Below, piece by piece: positions 11,598 through 23,876 of a stretch of 64,000 nt of DNA; the stretch's first letter is position 1; each line of letters starts with the position of its first letter. The stretch is from assembly GCA_009823395.1 (NCBI GenBank), contig CM020513.1, positions 9,012,501-9,076,500 on the forward strand, given 5' to 3'. Source of the DNA: Thamnaconus septentrionalis. Its lineage: Eukaryota; Chordata; Actinopteri; Tetraodontiformes; Monacanthidae. The notes under the pieces are model-generated. The model worked only from the letters and a program-made list of their open reading frames with translations. It did not search any database and had not been told where the DNA came from. The translations under genes and the position numbers were made by a program.

Positions 11598-13277
11598 GTA
11601 TTGCGTTGAGCTGTGTTTTCATTGTAGCGTTTACATTTTTGAATGTGGGACAATTGTTGAAAGACAAAGAGGAAAAAAAAAAATTGAGAAGACGCTTCCT
11701 GCGGGCTGATCTGCAGAACAGTGCGGCAGGACGGTGGTGGTCCGAGGGCGCGGCTTGATTTGAACAGCTGCTCCTGTGCGGAGAGCTGCGGTAGATGTCT
11801 CTGAAGTGAAAAGAAAAGAAAAAGAAAAGAAAAGAAAAGAAAAAACAGAGGCTCCCTACATGCGGATTAGGTTTGTTGAATTCAAACAAAATGTCAACTC
11901 ATAAAAGCCCAGCGACGGTGGATTTAATGAATAACAACGGGACGGGGGAACATCTGAAATTTCATTATCTTCTCGTGTGTGTTTTTCTCCCCCTTTTCCG
12001 CTCGTTCCTGCTTCTGGAGCCGCGCCGCTGCGTCGTTTCATGTTTCTCCGCACGCGAGCTCGGCGGAGACTTTTCTCCTCCCCGACGTGCGTCCTCAGAG
12101 ACAAACACGGATCCCTCTGGAGGGAGAGATTGTTTGAAGGTCTCTGACTTGATGAAAAAACAAAATAGAAAAAAAAAACCCTCCCGAAACCTTTTAAATA
12201 TTTAAACGCTTTTTGCGGTGAAAGCGGTGAGAACTCCTGCTGCACTCAGAACCTCGGCGACGACGTGGATGATTCTTCGGCGGGACGGACGCGGTCAAGC
12301 GGAGCGTGAGAGTGTGTGTGTGCGTGCGCACGTTGGAGGATTTATGCGTGTTGGAACGCTTGTTTTCTCAAAAGCTCCATTTCTCCACGCCGTTAAACGG
12401 ACCTCCCTGCCGGTGAGGGATGAGAACATTAGCCCCCCCCCAACCCCGCCGCCTCCTGCCCACTCGGGCCCTCTGAGCTGTAACGTTTCGCGTCCTTATA
12501 AAGCTTCTGCTGACACTCCCGATGCATCATGGGAGGTGCTGCGGGGGCTGCCGAGGCCAGGTTTCGGGCGACGCCTCCATTTACGAACGGCGCAGCTCAG
12601 TGTTCCGACAACATGCTGACGGCGGCGGGAGGATGCCCACCCCTCTTTTCATTGGGGTGATTTTTCACCACCCACATCACCCTCCAACAACATCGACAAG
12701 ACCTGCAGGGGCTCAGAGGTGCTCGGTGTCTACAGAAGGCATCATGATTTGGCGCAAGTTGCTATTTATTGACAAAAAATACCTTGATATATTACCACAA
12801 TTGTAAAATTCAGTGGCGAGCATTGCATTTAACGCCTAGGCCATCAGTGACGTCATCTTTAGTCCACCCGAAATGAATAGACCTCATGTTACCCTCAATA
12901 TGACACCACGGCTCAAGAATCCATAGAGAATCACACTAACACATTACATCACCTTCATATCGGTGACCTTGTCGAGAAAAACGTAGTTTCGGGATCATTC
13001 AAATCATAATTAAGACTAAGAAACTTACTTATGAGTTACTGTTAAATCTCAGAAAAGCGATTTTGATAGATTACTGAACAAAGACTTAATAAGTCCACCA
13101 AAACGGCACTCTGTGGGTTCAAACTCTCGTCCAAACTTGGCCAGTAAACTGCGTCGCCGATTTGTATGAGAGACCAACGAGACGATAACGAAACAAACTA
13201 CAAAACTGTTAAGTATATATTTTAATTTTCAGATGATTCGGCAACTGAACCTTCATATTCTCCTTCAGCCGTCGTGG

Positions 13278-13292
13278 GCTCCCCCTGGTGGC
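13278..13292 (-). promoter_or_regulatory. Candidate CTCF-like motif
   Basis: On the minus strand the sequence reads TGCCACCAGGGGGAGCC, a near match to the vertebrate CTCF core (CCACNAGGGGGCGC type). It lies in a stretch that may be an old interspersed repeat, and fish repeats sometimes carry this string, so binding is uncertain. Confidence 0.35.
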
Positions 13293-14192
13293 AACCTGAT
13301 CTTCGGGTTGAGTTCAGTCTATAAGGTTCTCAGGTTCTCATCCGATCACAGGACACGCACTTGTGACATTCAGTGTAAGGCCAGCTAGCTGGCCTCGGCA
13401 TCACAGACTCGAGATCTGATTGGCTATAGCAAATAACTGAGGTCCCTTCACTTAGAGCTATTGTCATAGTGTATTGTGTGTAATATTTTGTTTCTATGTC
13501 TTTAAACATCTGCCTTAGGATGATGGATTAAAATTTAAATATTATTTAAGCATTTATGCTAACTCTGGCATACTTTTGCTGACATGTCAATTAATGTGTA
13601 TTGTCCTAATCAAATAAATAAAATAATAATAATAATTGCGGGGAGGCTATTTATTAATTTATTTCAAGATTTCTAGCAATTTTCTTTAGATTTCTCCGAT
13701 GCTGCTTGGCGGCATCGCTGGTTTCCGGTCTCGCAAGCTTCGCCGTCGACGCCTCAAGGCCTCGCAGACTAAACAAACCCGCCTTTAAACGGCGGCGCAG
13801 TCGACTCCCACTCCAGCTCCCGTCGCCTTACCTCGTCTCCCGGGTGCATTGACGGGAGCTGCTTTCTTTCCTTCTTTCTTTTTTTTTTTTTTCACGTCAC
13901 GTGCACCCTTTCACGCGCACGCCGTGACCCCGCGGAGCTTCAGTCAATTTTTCGAGGCTTTAGTCAAAGCGTCAAAGGACAGAAATATTTCACCATTGAA
14001 TGGGAGAATTTCCAAAGACCACGCAGCCGAGTTCTTAATAAGTGGAGTCCTTGAGTGGGCGAGAGCAAACACGAGCGTCGGTGGGGAAATAAGCAAGAGG
14101 CACCGGAGTGGTGGTGGTGGAGGTGCAGGTGGCCCGCTGCCATGATCAGGGCTGTGCACTCAAACATCCATAAACTCCCATTCACTCTACAG

Positions 14193-14324
14193 CAGCGTTT
14201 CTCAACTGGTGGGTCGCGACCCAAAAATGGGACATGGAGCTGTTTTGATTGGGTCGCCACCTCCTGGGCAGTTTTTTTTTGGAAAGGGATTTTAGAACAT
14301 ATACATATACATATATATATATAT

Positions 14325-14376
<52 letters not shown>

Positions 14377-14621
14377 ATATCTATATATATATATATATAT
14401 GTATATGAGAGAGAGAGAGCGAGAGAGAGAGAGAGAGAGAGAGAATGCTGTGCATTTATTTTGCAGGACACACAATTCAATTCAATTATTTCAATAATTT
14501 ATTGACTAGACATGATAGAATGTTGGCCAGTGCTTTTAATTTTCTGGAATAAATTTGGGTCAGACTTCATGATAAGGAAAAAAAATATGGGTCCTGAGAC
14601 TCCACCAGTTGAGGACCACTG
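14193..14621 (+). mobile_element. hAT-type element with internal microsatellite, beside exon B
   Basis: The left terminus is CAGCGTTTCTCAACTGGTGG. The right terminus, reverse complemented, is CAGTGGTCCTCAACTGGTGG, so the termini pair over about 20 bp with three mismatches. The flanking octamers ctctacag and atccacag agree at six of eight positions, consistent with an old hAT 8-bp duplication. GTGGGTCGCGACCC follows the left end, as in many vertebrate hAT relics. The middle is a microsatellite (14298-14444) and there is no coding capacity. The right end lies 39 bp from the splice donor of cdh13 exon B. Confidence 0.8.
14298..14444. repeat. Compound (AT)n/(AC)n/(GA)n microsatellite
   Basis: Runs of AT, short AC and ATCT units are followed by a GA run of about 20 units, inside the hAT element. 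Tyr/Ile- and Arg/Glu-rich open frames here are artefacts of the repeat. Confidence 0.95.
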
Positions 14622-14660
14622 ATCCACAGGTCATGACGGGTTTTTCATTCTGCCCCTCAC

Positions 14661-14801
14661 CAGCGGGTGTGTGAACTCGGGTGCGTGGTCGTTCTTGTCT
14701 GCGATGGTGATGGTGGCCGTTGCCGTTCCGGTCAGGCCCACTTCGCTTCCCGCCATGTCCTTGGCCACGATTTCCAGCTCGTAAGTGGTGGTCGGCAGCG
14801 T
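14661..14801 (-). CDS. cdh13: T-cadherin (cadherin-13) exon B: end of EC2
   Basis: This 141-nt exon encodes exactly 47 codons, phase 0 at both ends. The protein starts [20 protein letters not shown], continues [14 protein letters not shown] and ends [13 protein letters not shown]. It supplies the last strands of EC2 and the EC2-EC3 linker, whose DKNDHAPEF is the DxNDNxP-type calcium-binding motif. [12 protein letters not shown] is the CDH13 form of this strand. The acceptor is GGTGTCTTCCAG before 14801 and the donor is CTG|GTGAGG after 14661. It joins exon A in frame (LLDRE then TLP) and exon C in frame (THPL then FEAF), so no exon is missing between them. A hAT element ends 39 bp beyond its donor. 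Confidence 0.93.
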
Positions 14802-16276
14802 CTGGAAGACACCAAATAGGGACGAATGGATCAGTGGAAAATAAATAGTGATAAAAGCGCCAATTTGTTTTGAGGTGAGCAGGAGCCGCGGAGGAATAAT
14901 GGAAAAGACTTGGAGCAGGAGAACCTTTGACAGGAGGAGGCTGCGGAGAGAATGTGTACACAGAAGACGAGAAGGGAAAGGGTTGGAGAGGGGGGTCAGT
15001 CAAAGAAAAGCTCTCACACTTTCAGTCAATGAATGAAGTCGCCGCCGCATCAAGGAAAACTCCCGCTCATGACGGCTGTCGGAGGGGAGAGTTCACGTCA
15101 TCAGTGATTCTGCGATAATCTATTTAAGCGGCGAAACGCAGGAAAATCAATATTAGCAGGAATGATTAGTCATGTTGGCGTTTAAATTAATCTAGCAAAA
15201 GGCTAACACTCATCGCGGCGGTTAACACCACCGCAGGACTCTCCCACAAAGCCCGAAAGCTCCTCTAACAGTCCACTGGAGGATTAAATCAACCAATAAA
15301 TTAAGAGGGTAAAGTCTGGGCGGCAAAAATTTGCATAATGTTTAAAAGCTCACATCTTCGTGGCCGCGTATAAACTTCCCGCTATGGCAGCTAAAGGTTG
15401 GAACTCCACATTTTTAAATCCATAGACATGAGAGTCGGCCGGCTGCTGAGAGACAGAGACAAAAGGCTCCCAAAGCTGTTCGCAGCCGGATCAAAGCCAC
15501 AGAGTTTCAAACTTTTTGGGGCTTTTTCGCTCATCCTGTTTCAAAATCCTCCCCAGCGGGCTCAGAGCCGCGGTTTACACCCATTCCCCATGATGCTCCC
15601 GGGGCACTGGGGATCATGGATTTTGGGCCAAAGCCACTTCCTCAGCCAGAGTGATCGTTCCCGGGCCGGCACCCAATTTTACACGCTGAAACCTTCCGGT
15701 CACTTGTTGCGTTATTATTATTTCTCACTGATTAAATGGGGAATTGCAGGGAATTACACAGTCGGCCCATTCATGCTTTTCGGCGGCGACGGATGATGCC
15801 ACCGATGAGAATCCGTCCTCGATAACAGAGTCAATTTCCTGTATCACAGATCTCGGAATTAGATATGAAATTCATTTACTCAGCTGCCAGCATCTGTAAT
15901 CCAGATCAGAATTAGAGAAACACAGCTCAATAAACACCGAGGGGACGGCAATCCTAATGATCACAGCGGCACAATCATTTTCTGAGTCATAATTCACGCA
16001 TAATAGAAATGTTGACTCTGGAGTATAAACAACAGGAGAGTGTCGGCTCGTCGGAGGCAGCGTTTATTTATCCGCTGCCGAGTTCTCCCTCTGCTGGGAG
16101 CGCTAACTGTAGCACGCTCCATAAACTCCATCCATCTGTCTGGCGAGAGAAAACTGCCGCGGCTCTCCCCCGCACTGACGGTTGCACCTCGGAGTGCACG
16201 TGCTACTCCGACCCCCCCGGTTGCAAGCAGAGCGTAACGCACGCCGTTAGCCATGGTTTGAGACACACAAGGACAG

Positions 16277-16309
16277 ACAAACAAACAAACAAACAAACAA
16301 ACAAACAAA
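16277..16309. repeat. (CAAA)n microsatellite
   Basis: Eight near-perfect CAAA units. Confidence 0.9.
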
Positions 16310-19300
16310 GTAAATCTCTGCACCCGTCAATGTGTCGGACATAAAAACAAATTTTGAGAGTTTTCAAACAAGAAGTGCGTTTGGCCGTATCGACAGGTAG
16401 CATAAAATAGTGTATTTCTGATAGGATATCACTGAGATTTCAAGTGTGAAATGTTACTTTTTGAATCAACCATGAGATTGTAATAGACAGCATACTGAGC
16501 TCCTTGGCAGTCCAAGAAATACATAAAAATACAGTAACTATGCAGTGTCTTCATATGGCTGTCTTCAACACTTTTCTTATACTGTAAGTATCAGTAGAGG
16601 AGTAGTGCAGTCGAAAGTACAACATTTATCTTTAAGATGAAATATAAATGTTGCCAAAATTGGTTTTTGAGATTTCAAGAGATTATTTGCAAAATTTGAT
16701 ATTCAAATTAAACTGATAAAATTTTTTTGCTTGTTTTGTTTTCATTTTTGCATCTTAGCTTACGTCCCATATCACTGAGCCAATACACAGGTTCGGGTCT
16801 TCCTAGACAGGAAAAACTGGTTGATGCAACAGCTTATCTCGAGTGCTCAAGTGTCGTAAACTGCAAACAATCCGACCTTTACGCCCAACATACTGTAGTG
16901 CTTGAACATGGCAAACCTTAATGTAGTGCAAAGTAGTTTTTCCTGCCATGACCTGATATGTCACACTGAGCATCAGCGGCTGCTGTCAGATTGTGCTTCT
17001 TTAACCTGGTCAGATAGACGGAGCCGCAATCGTTCTAATTAGAGTCAGTCGGCGGGAGATCAAACTATCGCGGCGAGCGCATCGGGGTCCCCTGCTAGAG
17101 CGGAGGTACGGCACCTTTCACCCATCTGACGCAACCAGGTGGGACAAGGTCAAAGCCACGACTTTAAAGAAAACTAAGAACCGCGTTTCGCCCGTCGTCG
17201 ATTCGAAAAAGCCACTAGGCGGGGGGGAATATTTAAAAAAGAGAAAGAAAAAAGAAAAACGGAAATAACTTCCCAACCAGGCAGCTGCTCCTTGGGAAAG
17301 CGTGCAAAGGGCGAGACAATAAACAGGTGTTTCTATCACCAGTCGCTCTCGCACAGCGGCTGACAGGATCGTCCCACTCAAGCGGCTCCCGCTCCATCAA
17401 GCAACCGTCACACTGGCAGATGGTGCTCGGCGGACCTGCGGCTTTATTAAACCTGTGCACACGCCATCATGCATGAACGCAAACACATGCCGGGCTCAGA
17501 CCCACGCGCGCGCTCTCGCGCACGCACACACAAACCTGCCCACAGGAAGAAAAAAAAAAACACAAAAAAACAACCTAACCACAACAACAACAACCCACTC
17601 GCAGTCACACTCTTGCCCTCCAGCTGGAGACGAGAGGGGCTCTGGGAACGCGGCGGTCTCAGCGGATTCTAAACACATTGAGCGTGGCCTCCTCTGGCGA
17701 CTGACAACGTCTTAATGAGCGTTTCCCGCCTAGCAACTCAATTATAAACTCCCTGGAAGTACCTGGCCGAGAGGAAAAAGACGTTCCAATTCATCCGGGC
17801 GAAAGTCGCAGCTGCGGGGAATTTCTTCCAGGGGAAGGAGACAGGGGGTGGGGCTTAATTGCAAAAGAGAGAGAGAAAAAAAAAGAAAAGCTTTACGGTT
17901 TGGTCAAGTGGAAAACACGCACATCAGTGCTGGTTTCCACTCTGGGCTACAGCTGCTGTCACAACTGACTCACTGCCACAAGCTACAAGATTTCTGTAGT
18001 TTTTTTTTTTTTTTCGGTTCGGTGTGATTAATTCACAGTTAATCGCTTAAAATCTGCAGTGCCGGTCCATAATGAAGTGGCTCTGATGAACAGACTGACG
18101 GAAGGAATTGCCTTTGACATCTCTTTGTTATATTCCACTTGTTTGAGTCGCAATATGAAAAGTAGATCAGCGGCGAGAATGTCTGGATCGCGATGCCGAT
18201 TGCGTATGAACAGCCAGAATCTGTCTCTGCGGTTTCTATGGTCATGTGAGTGATTTGTTTTCCGACTAGATTGTTGAGCCAAGTAGGGTCTGAAGGATGT
18301 TTATCTTCACAGGCGTATTCAGTGCGGAGCTCGCCAACTTTTAAAGTTCCTGAAACTGCACGGACGAGGAGCTCAGTTCTGACGCTCCCTCCCCGCTAAA
18401 AACTTTCTAAACCGTGTTGAATTTTTAAGTGTGCAATCGGGCACTTTTGCTATTGTAGAGCAATGCCAACCGCATGAGTAATATTATTAAAGCTCAACTC
18501 TCCAGGTTAAACAGGAGTTTCTATTCCAAGGGCAAAAAAAGCGATATATACTTTTTTTTAAGCTGCAAAAAAAAGGTGTCAGAACGAAAGAAGTTGCCAC
18601 ATCCACTTGAATAGCACTGTTCTCCGCCTGACGTGTTGAATAATTTCCTTTGTAATAACTAAGTGGGAGGAATACTGGGAAGCCGCGCGCTTTTACTGAG
18701 CGATTGTGGGAGCCGATTTGAAAGCGAACAAAGAGCTAATGAAGTTGAGCGTACCTAATGATATGACGGGCCCTGTGTCGTAGATATTGGATGGAGAAAT
18801 GACATTTCAGACCTCCACATTCTGCCCTGAAAGGATTTCATCAAAGCCCTCTCTGAGTGAGGGGCCTGATTCCAGGCAAATGGCGTGGAGAAAGGCGGGG
18901 GACGGCGGAGAGAGAAAGGAATCAGCGTCGGAGAGCTGAATTGGGGGTGGGGGGGCATCCTGACATGTGATGGGGCGCATTAAATCTGTGAATAGGTGTG
19001 ATATTATAATCAAATTGCCAGCGGGCTCTTTGTTCTCTCCGGCCGCCTGCCGGTGCCGACTCTCGGCGGCACTGACCACTCGTCCGACCTCTTTTTTTCA
19101 AACGCTCTGACTTCGTGAGAGTTACAGAGGAGCTTATAGCCAAGACGATCCAAACTGACATGTCCAAAGAAAAAAAAGAAAAGAAAAAAAGAAAGATAAT
19201 GACTGTCTAATCTCCTCTGCCTTGCTCACACATCTTCATGACGTGATTTTGCCTCTATATTATGTTTTTTTTTCCGCCCTTTTACAAAAATGGAAGCACC

Positions 19301-19562
19301 TTCAAGATCTGCAGAAGCAGTAAATGGATTCAGATGGAAGCTTCTGCAGAAAGACGTTGTTAGTTTTTGATTTTTTTTTAAAATCAGAACTGGGAATCAA
19401 TTTCATTTTATAGCGGGAGAAACAAAGACACCAAACACTTTTCGTTTCTTTTTCTCCGAGATGGTTTTGGTAAAAGCCCGCAGTGCTTCATCCCCGGCGT
19501 TGCCCTTCACACCAAGAGAAGCCGACCCCCCAAGCTGTTCAGTTTGACTTCTGGTTCAAAAT

Positions 19563-19596
19563 AACACTTGGACTGTCCACTTACAGTCCAAGTGTT
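19563..19596. repeat. Short perfect hairpin
   Basis: AACACTTGGACTGT (19563-19576) and ACAGTCCAAGTGTT (19583-19596) are perfect reverse complements of 14 bp around a 6-nt loop. The arms are too short for a typical pre-miRNA. I saw no terminator-like function and no TIR family that it matches. Confidence 0.7.
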
Positions 19597-20194
19597 GTTT
19601 TTAATTGGATCATTACCAGGTGTATGCGTCCAAGTACAGCAGTCTACAAAATAAAAGTTTGTTTTTTTGTGTTTTTTCTTTTCTTTCACTCCTCAATTTG
19701 AGCAGCGTGCACACCGCTGCAATAACCGGGAGGCTTTTGGGACTTTGAGCGGTGTTTTCCGCTAGCTGCGTCTCTCTCTGTACGGAAATGTACTCAAAAG
19801 CTTACGCTCACGGATTGGCAAACTGACGGTGAGGTTTGAACAAAATGCGACGAAACAAGTACCTGCGCTGCTGATTTGGCTTTTAATGACATGCACCGAG
19901 GTGCCATCGCACAGTCGGCATGGTGGTGCAGGAGCTGATGTAAATTTGGCTCTGCCACCCATCTTTGGTGCTTCTAAAAGGGGTGTGTTGTCATCGCTTG
20001 AACACAAAGCCTTCTGTGGCAAAACGGCCTTGATGATGAGTCTCTGTTCTTGGAGATTCTGTCTAAGTGCACACTCAAGATGGAAGTTAGTGCATTTAGA
20101 CGGTTAAAAACGACTTGCTGGAGTTCAACGCGAGCCTCAGAATGAGGAAGAGAGAGAGTATTTAAGAAACAGTTAATCGACTGGGACTTTCAGG

Positions 20195-20448
20195 ACATGA
20201 CAACCATCTCTAGGATTATAGGGAGTGGTCCCAAAAACAGAAAATATGTCACAATTGGCAGCTGTCTGTAGGAAAATGCCTCAGGGGTCAGAGGTCAGAA
20301 TGAGCAGACTGGTTGGAAACCATAGAAGGGAAACTGGCAACAACCAAGATCTTCAGAAGAGCTTCTCTCAGCGTCCAACTTTGAAGGAGATTCGATAAGC
20401 CACTCGGTAGGAGCGGAGCAATGTGCCTAATAAAGTGGCCGGCGAGTC
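20195..20448 (+). mobile_element. Tc1-like transposon relic (transposase fragment plus 3' terminus)
   Basis: The stretch from CAACCATCTCTAGGATTATA through GGGGTCAGAGGTCAGAATGA and CTTCAGAAGAGCTTCTCTCA resembles the 5' part of a very common fish Tc1-like transposase gene. It ends with GCCTAATAAAGTGGCCGGCG, the 3' inverted terminus of that family. The middle of the transposase, with the catalytic triad, is deleted, and the remaining frame is broken. The same family gives 24560-24630 (termini only) and 49643-49758. Confidence 0.7.
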
Positions 20449-21192
20449 TACAGTCATTTCCTTTGTCATTATCACATCCTAGGGAGAAAAAAAAATACAA
20501 TAAAAAATTACTTCTAACTTTCTCCCTCAAACGTGTGAAGCCCGCGTCTCACCTCACAGGTTCCCCCGGCAGCCTCGCCCTCTATGCACCTCTGTAGGCA
20601 TATGATTAATCACTTTGACAGAAGTTAATTACTGGCATGATGGCGTCCGTGCGAGGCTCTTATCTGGGCCATCGCGACCAGCGCGAGCGATCTATCTCTT
20701 TCAACATCAAGCGGCTCGAGTGCCGTCAGGAAAAAACAGCCGGGGTTGGAGTGCGACGCACGCCGCGTCCCTTCGCGCTGACCGATCAGAACAATTCAAC
20801 AGTCGGTAAAAGAGCGTGCATTTATTCATTGGCAACACTGTAGCCGCACTGTATCACTTAAATAAACACGGAGACGCGCCGCTGAGCATACAAATGCCAC
20901 ATCTGGAGCAGCGGCTGGACTTATTATTCCGACTTTGGCTCCCTCGGTTCACCTCATTGCATACAAATATGAAATCGGGCCGGAAGGAAGTTGAACACAC
21001 ACACAGCCGATTTTCAGTTTCACAAAGACGCACTCGGCCAAGCAGGTGAAGAAGAAAAAAGGCGGCATCGGAGTGCGCAGGCAGGAGTGGACAGCCAGCA
21101 CAAGATATAAATAAAAGATGGCAGATCAATGCGCGGAAGTGAGGTTTGTTGCCGTAACCTTCAAATAACACACACAAAAAAACAAACACTTT

Positions 21193-21685
21193 TACGAAAG
21201 AGGATTAGAGTCACAAGAAGAGATTTTTATTTAAGTTTTCATTTCGAGTGGTAAGTTGAAATTGTAAAGGGTTAGGGTTAAAGTAAAAAATTTGTGAAAA
21301 AAGTCAATGTAAAAAAGACAAAATTTTGTGAATAAAGTAGACTTTTCATGAATTAAGTTGACGCAAGTAAAGTGTATATTTTGTGAATAAAGTGGAAATT
21401 TCAAGATTAATGATAAGGATGTTTACCCACAGTTAAAAGTGAACTGCCGAAAACAGGTGTATCCCACAAGGTTCACCCACAGTAATCAGGAAACTGGCGA
21501 AAACGGAAGTGCACCACTAGACTTGCGCGCAGAGCCTTTCGACTTTATTCTCAAAATTTCGACTTTAATCTCGAAATTTCGACTTTAATCTCGAAATTTC
21601 AACTTTATTCTTGAATTGGAAGCTTGGAAAAAAAAAATCTATCTTAATTTTTGTTCAGTTCTTGTGGCCCTAATCCTCTTCCGTA
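21193..21685 (-). mobile_element. AT-rich palindromic MITE, copy 2 (inverted relative to copy 1)
   Basis: TA-flanked, with the left end CGAAAGAGGATTAGAGTCAC and the right end GTGGCCCTAATCCTCTTCCG. The core at 21421-21510 is the reverse complement of the core of copy 1 (6348-6436), with one substitution and a one-base length difference by my reading. Four tandem 20-bp units of TTTCGACTTTAATCTCGAAA type lie at 21537-21616. No coding capacity. It lies on the other side of exon B from copy 1. Confidence 0.85.
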
Positions 21686-23689
21686 CACTTGTGATTCAGG
21701 ACGCAGCTCTGATTTAACTCGCACTGACACGAGCAGGTCCGTGTCCCTTAATTCCGCCAGGAGGTTGGCGCCGCTGACTCCGCTAATTCAGATTGGAATG
21801 TGACATTTAGCTCTCGCACTCCGGGCCGCGGGTCCGTGAATCAGGAGCGAGTCCTGGCCTTGCGCTCTGATTGAATATGTGCACATCACCCGCGGGGGAT
21901 GAATCCTGCGAAAAGGACCGCAAAGTTTATCAGCAGCGGTTTTAATTTAAATCCTCACACATTCACACTTTTTTTTCTTTAACCTGGGCGACAGAATGAA
22001 TGTCACACCTGAATTGTCCAAAATTAATATAGTTCACATTAAAGTGATTCCTTCAGAAAAAGGTCTGGTTTTTCTGCGAAAAAAATTCGTTTTTTTTTTT
22101 TCATAAATATGCAAATGTAAAATAAATTAAAAAATACTGTGCAGCAACAATTAAATGAGAGGAAGAGGGCAGCGGGAACAAATCCTAGAGCTGCTGCTCG
22201 ACTTGTCCAGCCGTCACTGAGCGACCGCAGGAAATGAAAAGACTTCAGGAAAGTTCAAGAGAAACTTTTTTTCTTCTTGTGTTGCTCAGGTGCAATATAG
22301 ATTGATAAACGAACACAACACACCGTTCTCCTGCCATCTACAGTTTCAAATTATCAGCTCCTAATCAAATAGTTCTGAAACGTTGTATTGGTTGAATTAA
22401 ATCTATATGTTGAAGTAAATAGATCTGTACATAGCTGAATATAATAAACCTGAAGCCTGGAAATCAATATAAATACCTGTGGCAGACACAGTGCTGAAAA
22501 AAAAAGAAAAGAAAAACATGCTGCTCAAGGTTTGCATATTATTGAAGTCATATTTGTGTGACTTCTTATCTGTTAGATATTTATTAGAAACTTCTGTCTC
22601 AAACTTGATGAATCATATTCTTTGTTGTTTTTTTTTCCTTTAGTTGTTTTTTTATTAGTTCTTCAAAGCTAAATAACAAAAACCCTTCAAGAAACACACG
22701 ACTCGAGATGCTGACACGCACCGCTTCAGTCTGACGTTGCTGATTAGAGAAAAGGAAAATCATCCTTTGCAGTATTTGACTCTTTTAGTGATTTTTATCT
22801 TATTTTCTAATATTTATTTACTTTTAACCAAGATGTCCTTGTTTTCAATCCAATAAATCGCCAGTTTTGCCGTTTGGATCCGCGTCGCACTCCAGCCACT
22901 CAAACCAACTCTGCATACAGCCGCGAATCACAGGCAAGCGCTTGAAAAAGCGCCAACTTAACGAGCCTCTGTGAGAGGATTACGGCGGCGGCGCTCGTCT
23001 CACTTACGGCGGCGCCGCTCCGTAAACAAGCGCTTTTTCTTCCATATATTTGACAAGTATGAATGTCGGGCTCGGCCGCCAAACCCGGCTCGTCTGCGCC
23101 GGGGAGCGAAATGAATACGACTCGAGCGGAGACGCGAGGCTCAAAACAGAGAGCAATTCAACGCGCATTCAAGTGAAACAAGTCCCAATTTCCCCCCCAC
23201 GGCTGAGGCTAAAAGGACTCTCAGTCGTCTCGCACCCTCCCTCACCTCCCCCTCCTCCCCACCGGTCCGCCATCTTCTTCCGTCGCCGCCTGGTTCAGCT
23301 TCCTCGGCGGACAGACGTCTCACCTATAGGATTGTCTGACTGCACATCCGGAAGGATTAAAAACCCCTTTTATCGACTCGTGGATTTCCTTCCCCCCCTC
23401 TTTGTTTATCTCCCCTCTCAGCTTTTTGTTCCGATAACCTGCGAGTTTCAGATCTCCCGCCTGCCGTGAGAGCAGCGTGAAATCGTTGAGGCATTGTGAA
23501 ATGCTCATAAGGAATTTTGAGGCGCCGCTGATTCTTCGATTTTTGTCTACGTTGCTTGTCCGGGCAATTTTATAAAACACGTTTTTTGGGTTTGTTTTTT
23601 TTTTTTTAAAAAGCACGCTGTCCACGTTAATACGAGATGCAAACAATTGTGGAGATGGAAAAAAATAGGAAAGAAACACACAGCTACGG

Positions 23690-23876
23690 CTAGAGTTGGT
23701 AACCGTCCCTTAAAATACAGAATTGTCCCGTATTTGACTGAGAACCTGCAGAGAACCCGTGCAGACACAGTGAGAAGATGCAAACTCCACACAGAAAAGG
23801 CACTGACTGGGTCTGGGAATCGAACTCGCAACCGTCGTGCTGTGAGGCAACAGCGCTAACCACTGCAGCACCGTGT
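23690..23876 (-). mobile_element. tRNA-derived SINE (fish DANA/HE1-like)
   Basis: Read on the minus strand, it begins CACGGTGCTGCAGTGGTTAG, then GCGCTGTTGCCTCACAGCAC. It contains an A-box-like TGGTTAGCGCTG (23862-23851) and a consensus B box GTTCGATTC (23825-23817). The body TTTCTGTGTGGAGTTTGCAT is a string widely seen in fish SINEs of this type. The tail beyond about 23720 is diverged. It is intronic and in the same orientation as cdh13. Confidence 0.75.

Larger units (their letters stand above)
2443..14660 (-). other. cdh13: cdh13 intron between exons B and C (12.2 kb)
   Basis: The intron runs from the donor GTGAGG beside exon B (14660) to the acceptor CTCCTTAG beside exon C (2443). It holds MITEs at 6143-6692 and 7848-8023, a mariner relic at 8399-8742, a hAT-type element at 11132-11597 and a microsatellite-bearing hAT element at 14193-14621. 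Simple repeats include a GAAA run at about 3478-3502, GT at 5059-5083, CAAA at 5366-5392, CTG/CTA at 9921-9959, GA at 10075-10100 and poly(A) near 10503-10525. Stretches 2800-6100, 8743-11130 and 11600-14190 show no recognisable gene. 12815-13690 has the feel of an old interspersed element, but I could not define its ends. An 18-bp perfect palindrome sits at 10432-10449 and another at 13378-13395. Confidence 0.85.

Noticed and set aside
14055..14497. Tyr/Ile-rich frames on both strands
   Set aside because: They are translations of the AT/AC/GA microsatellite inside the hAT element.
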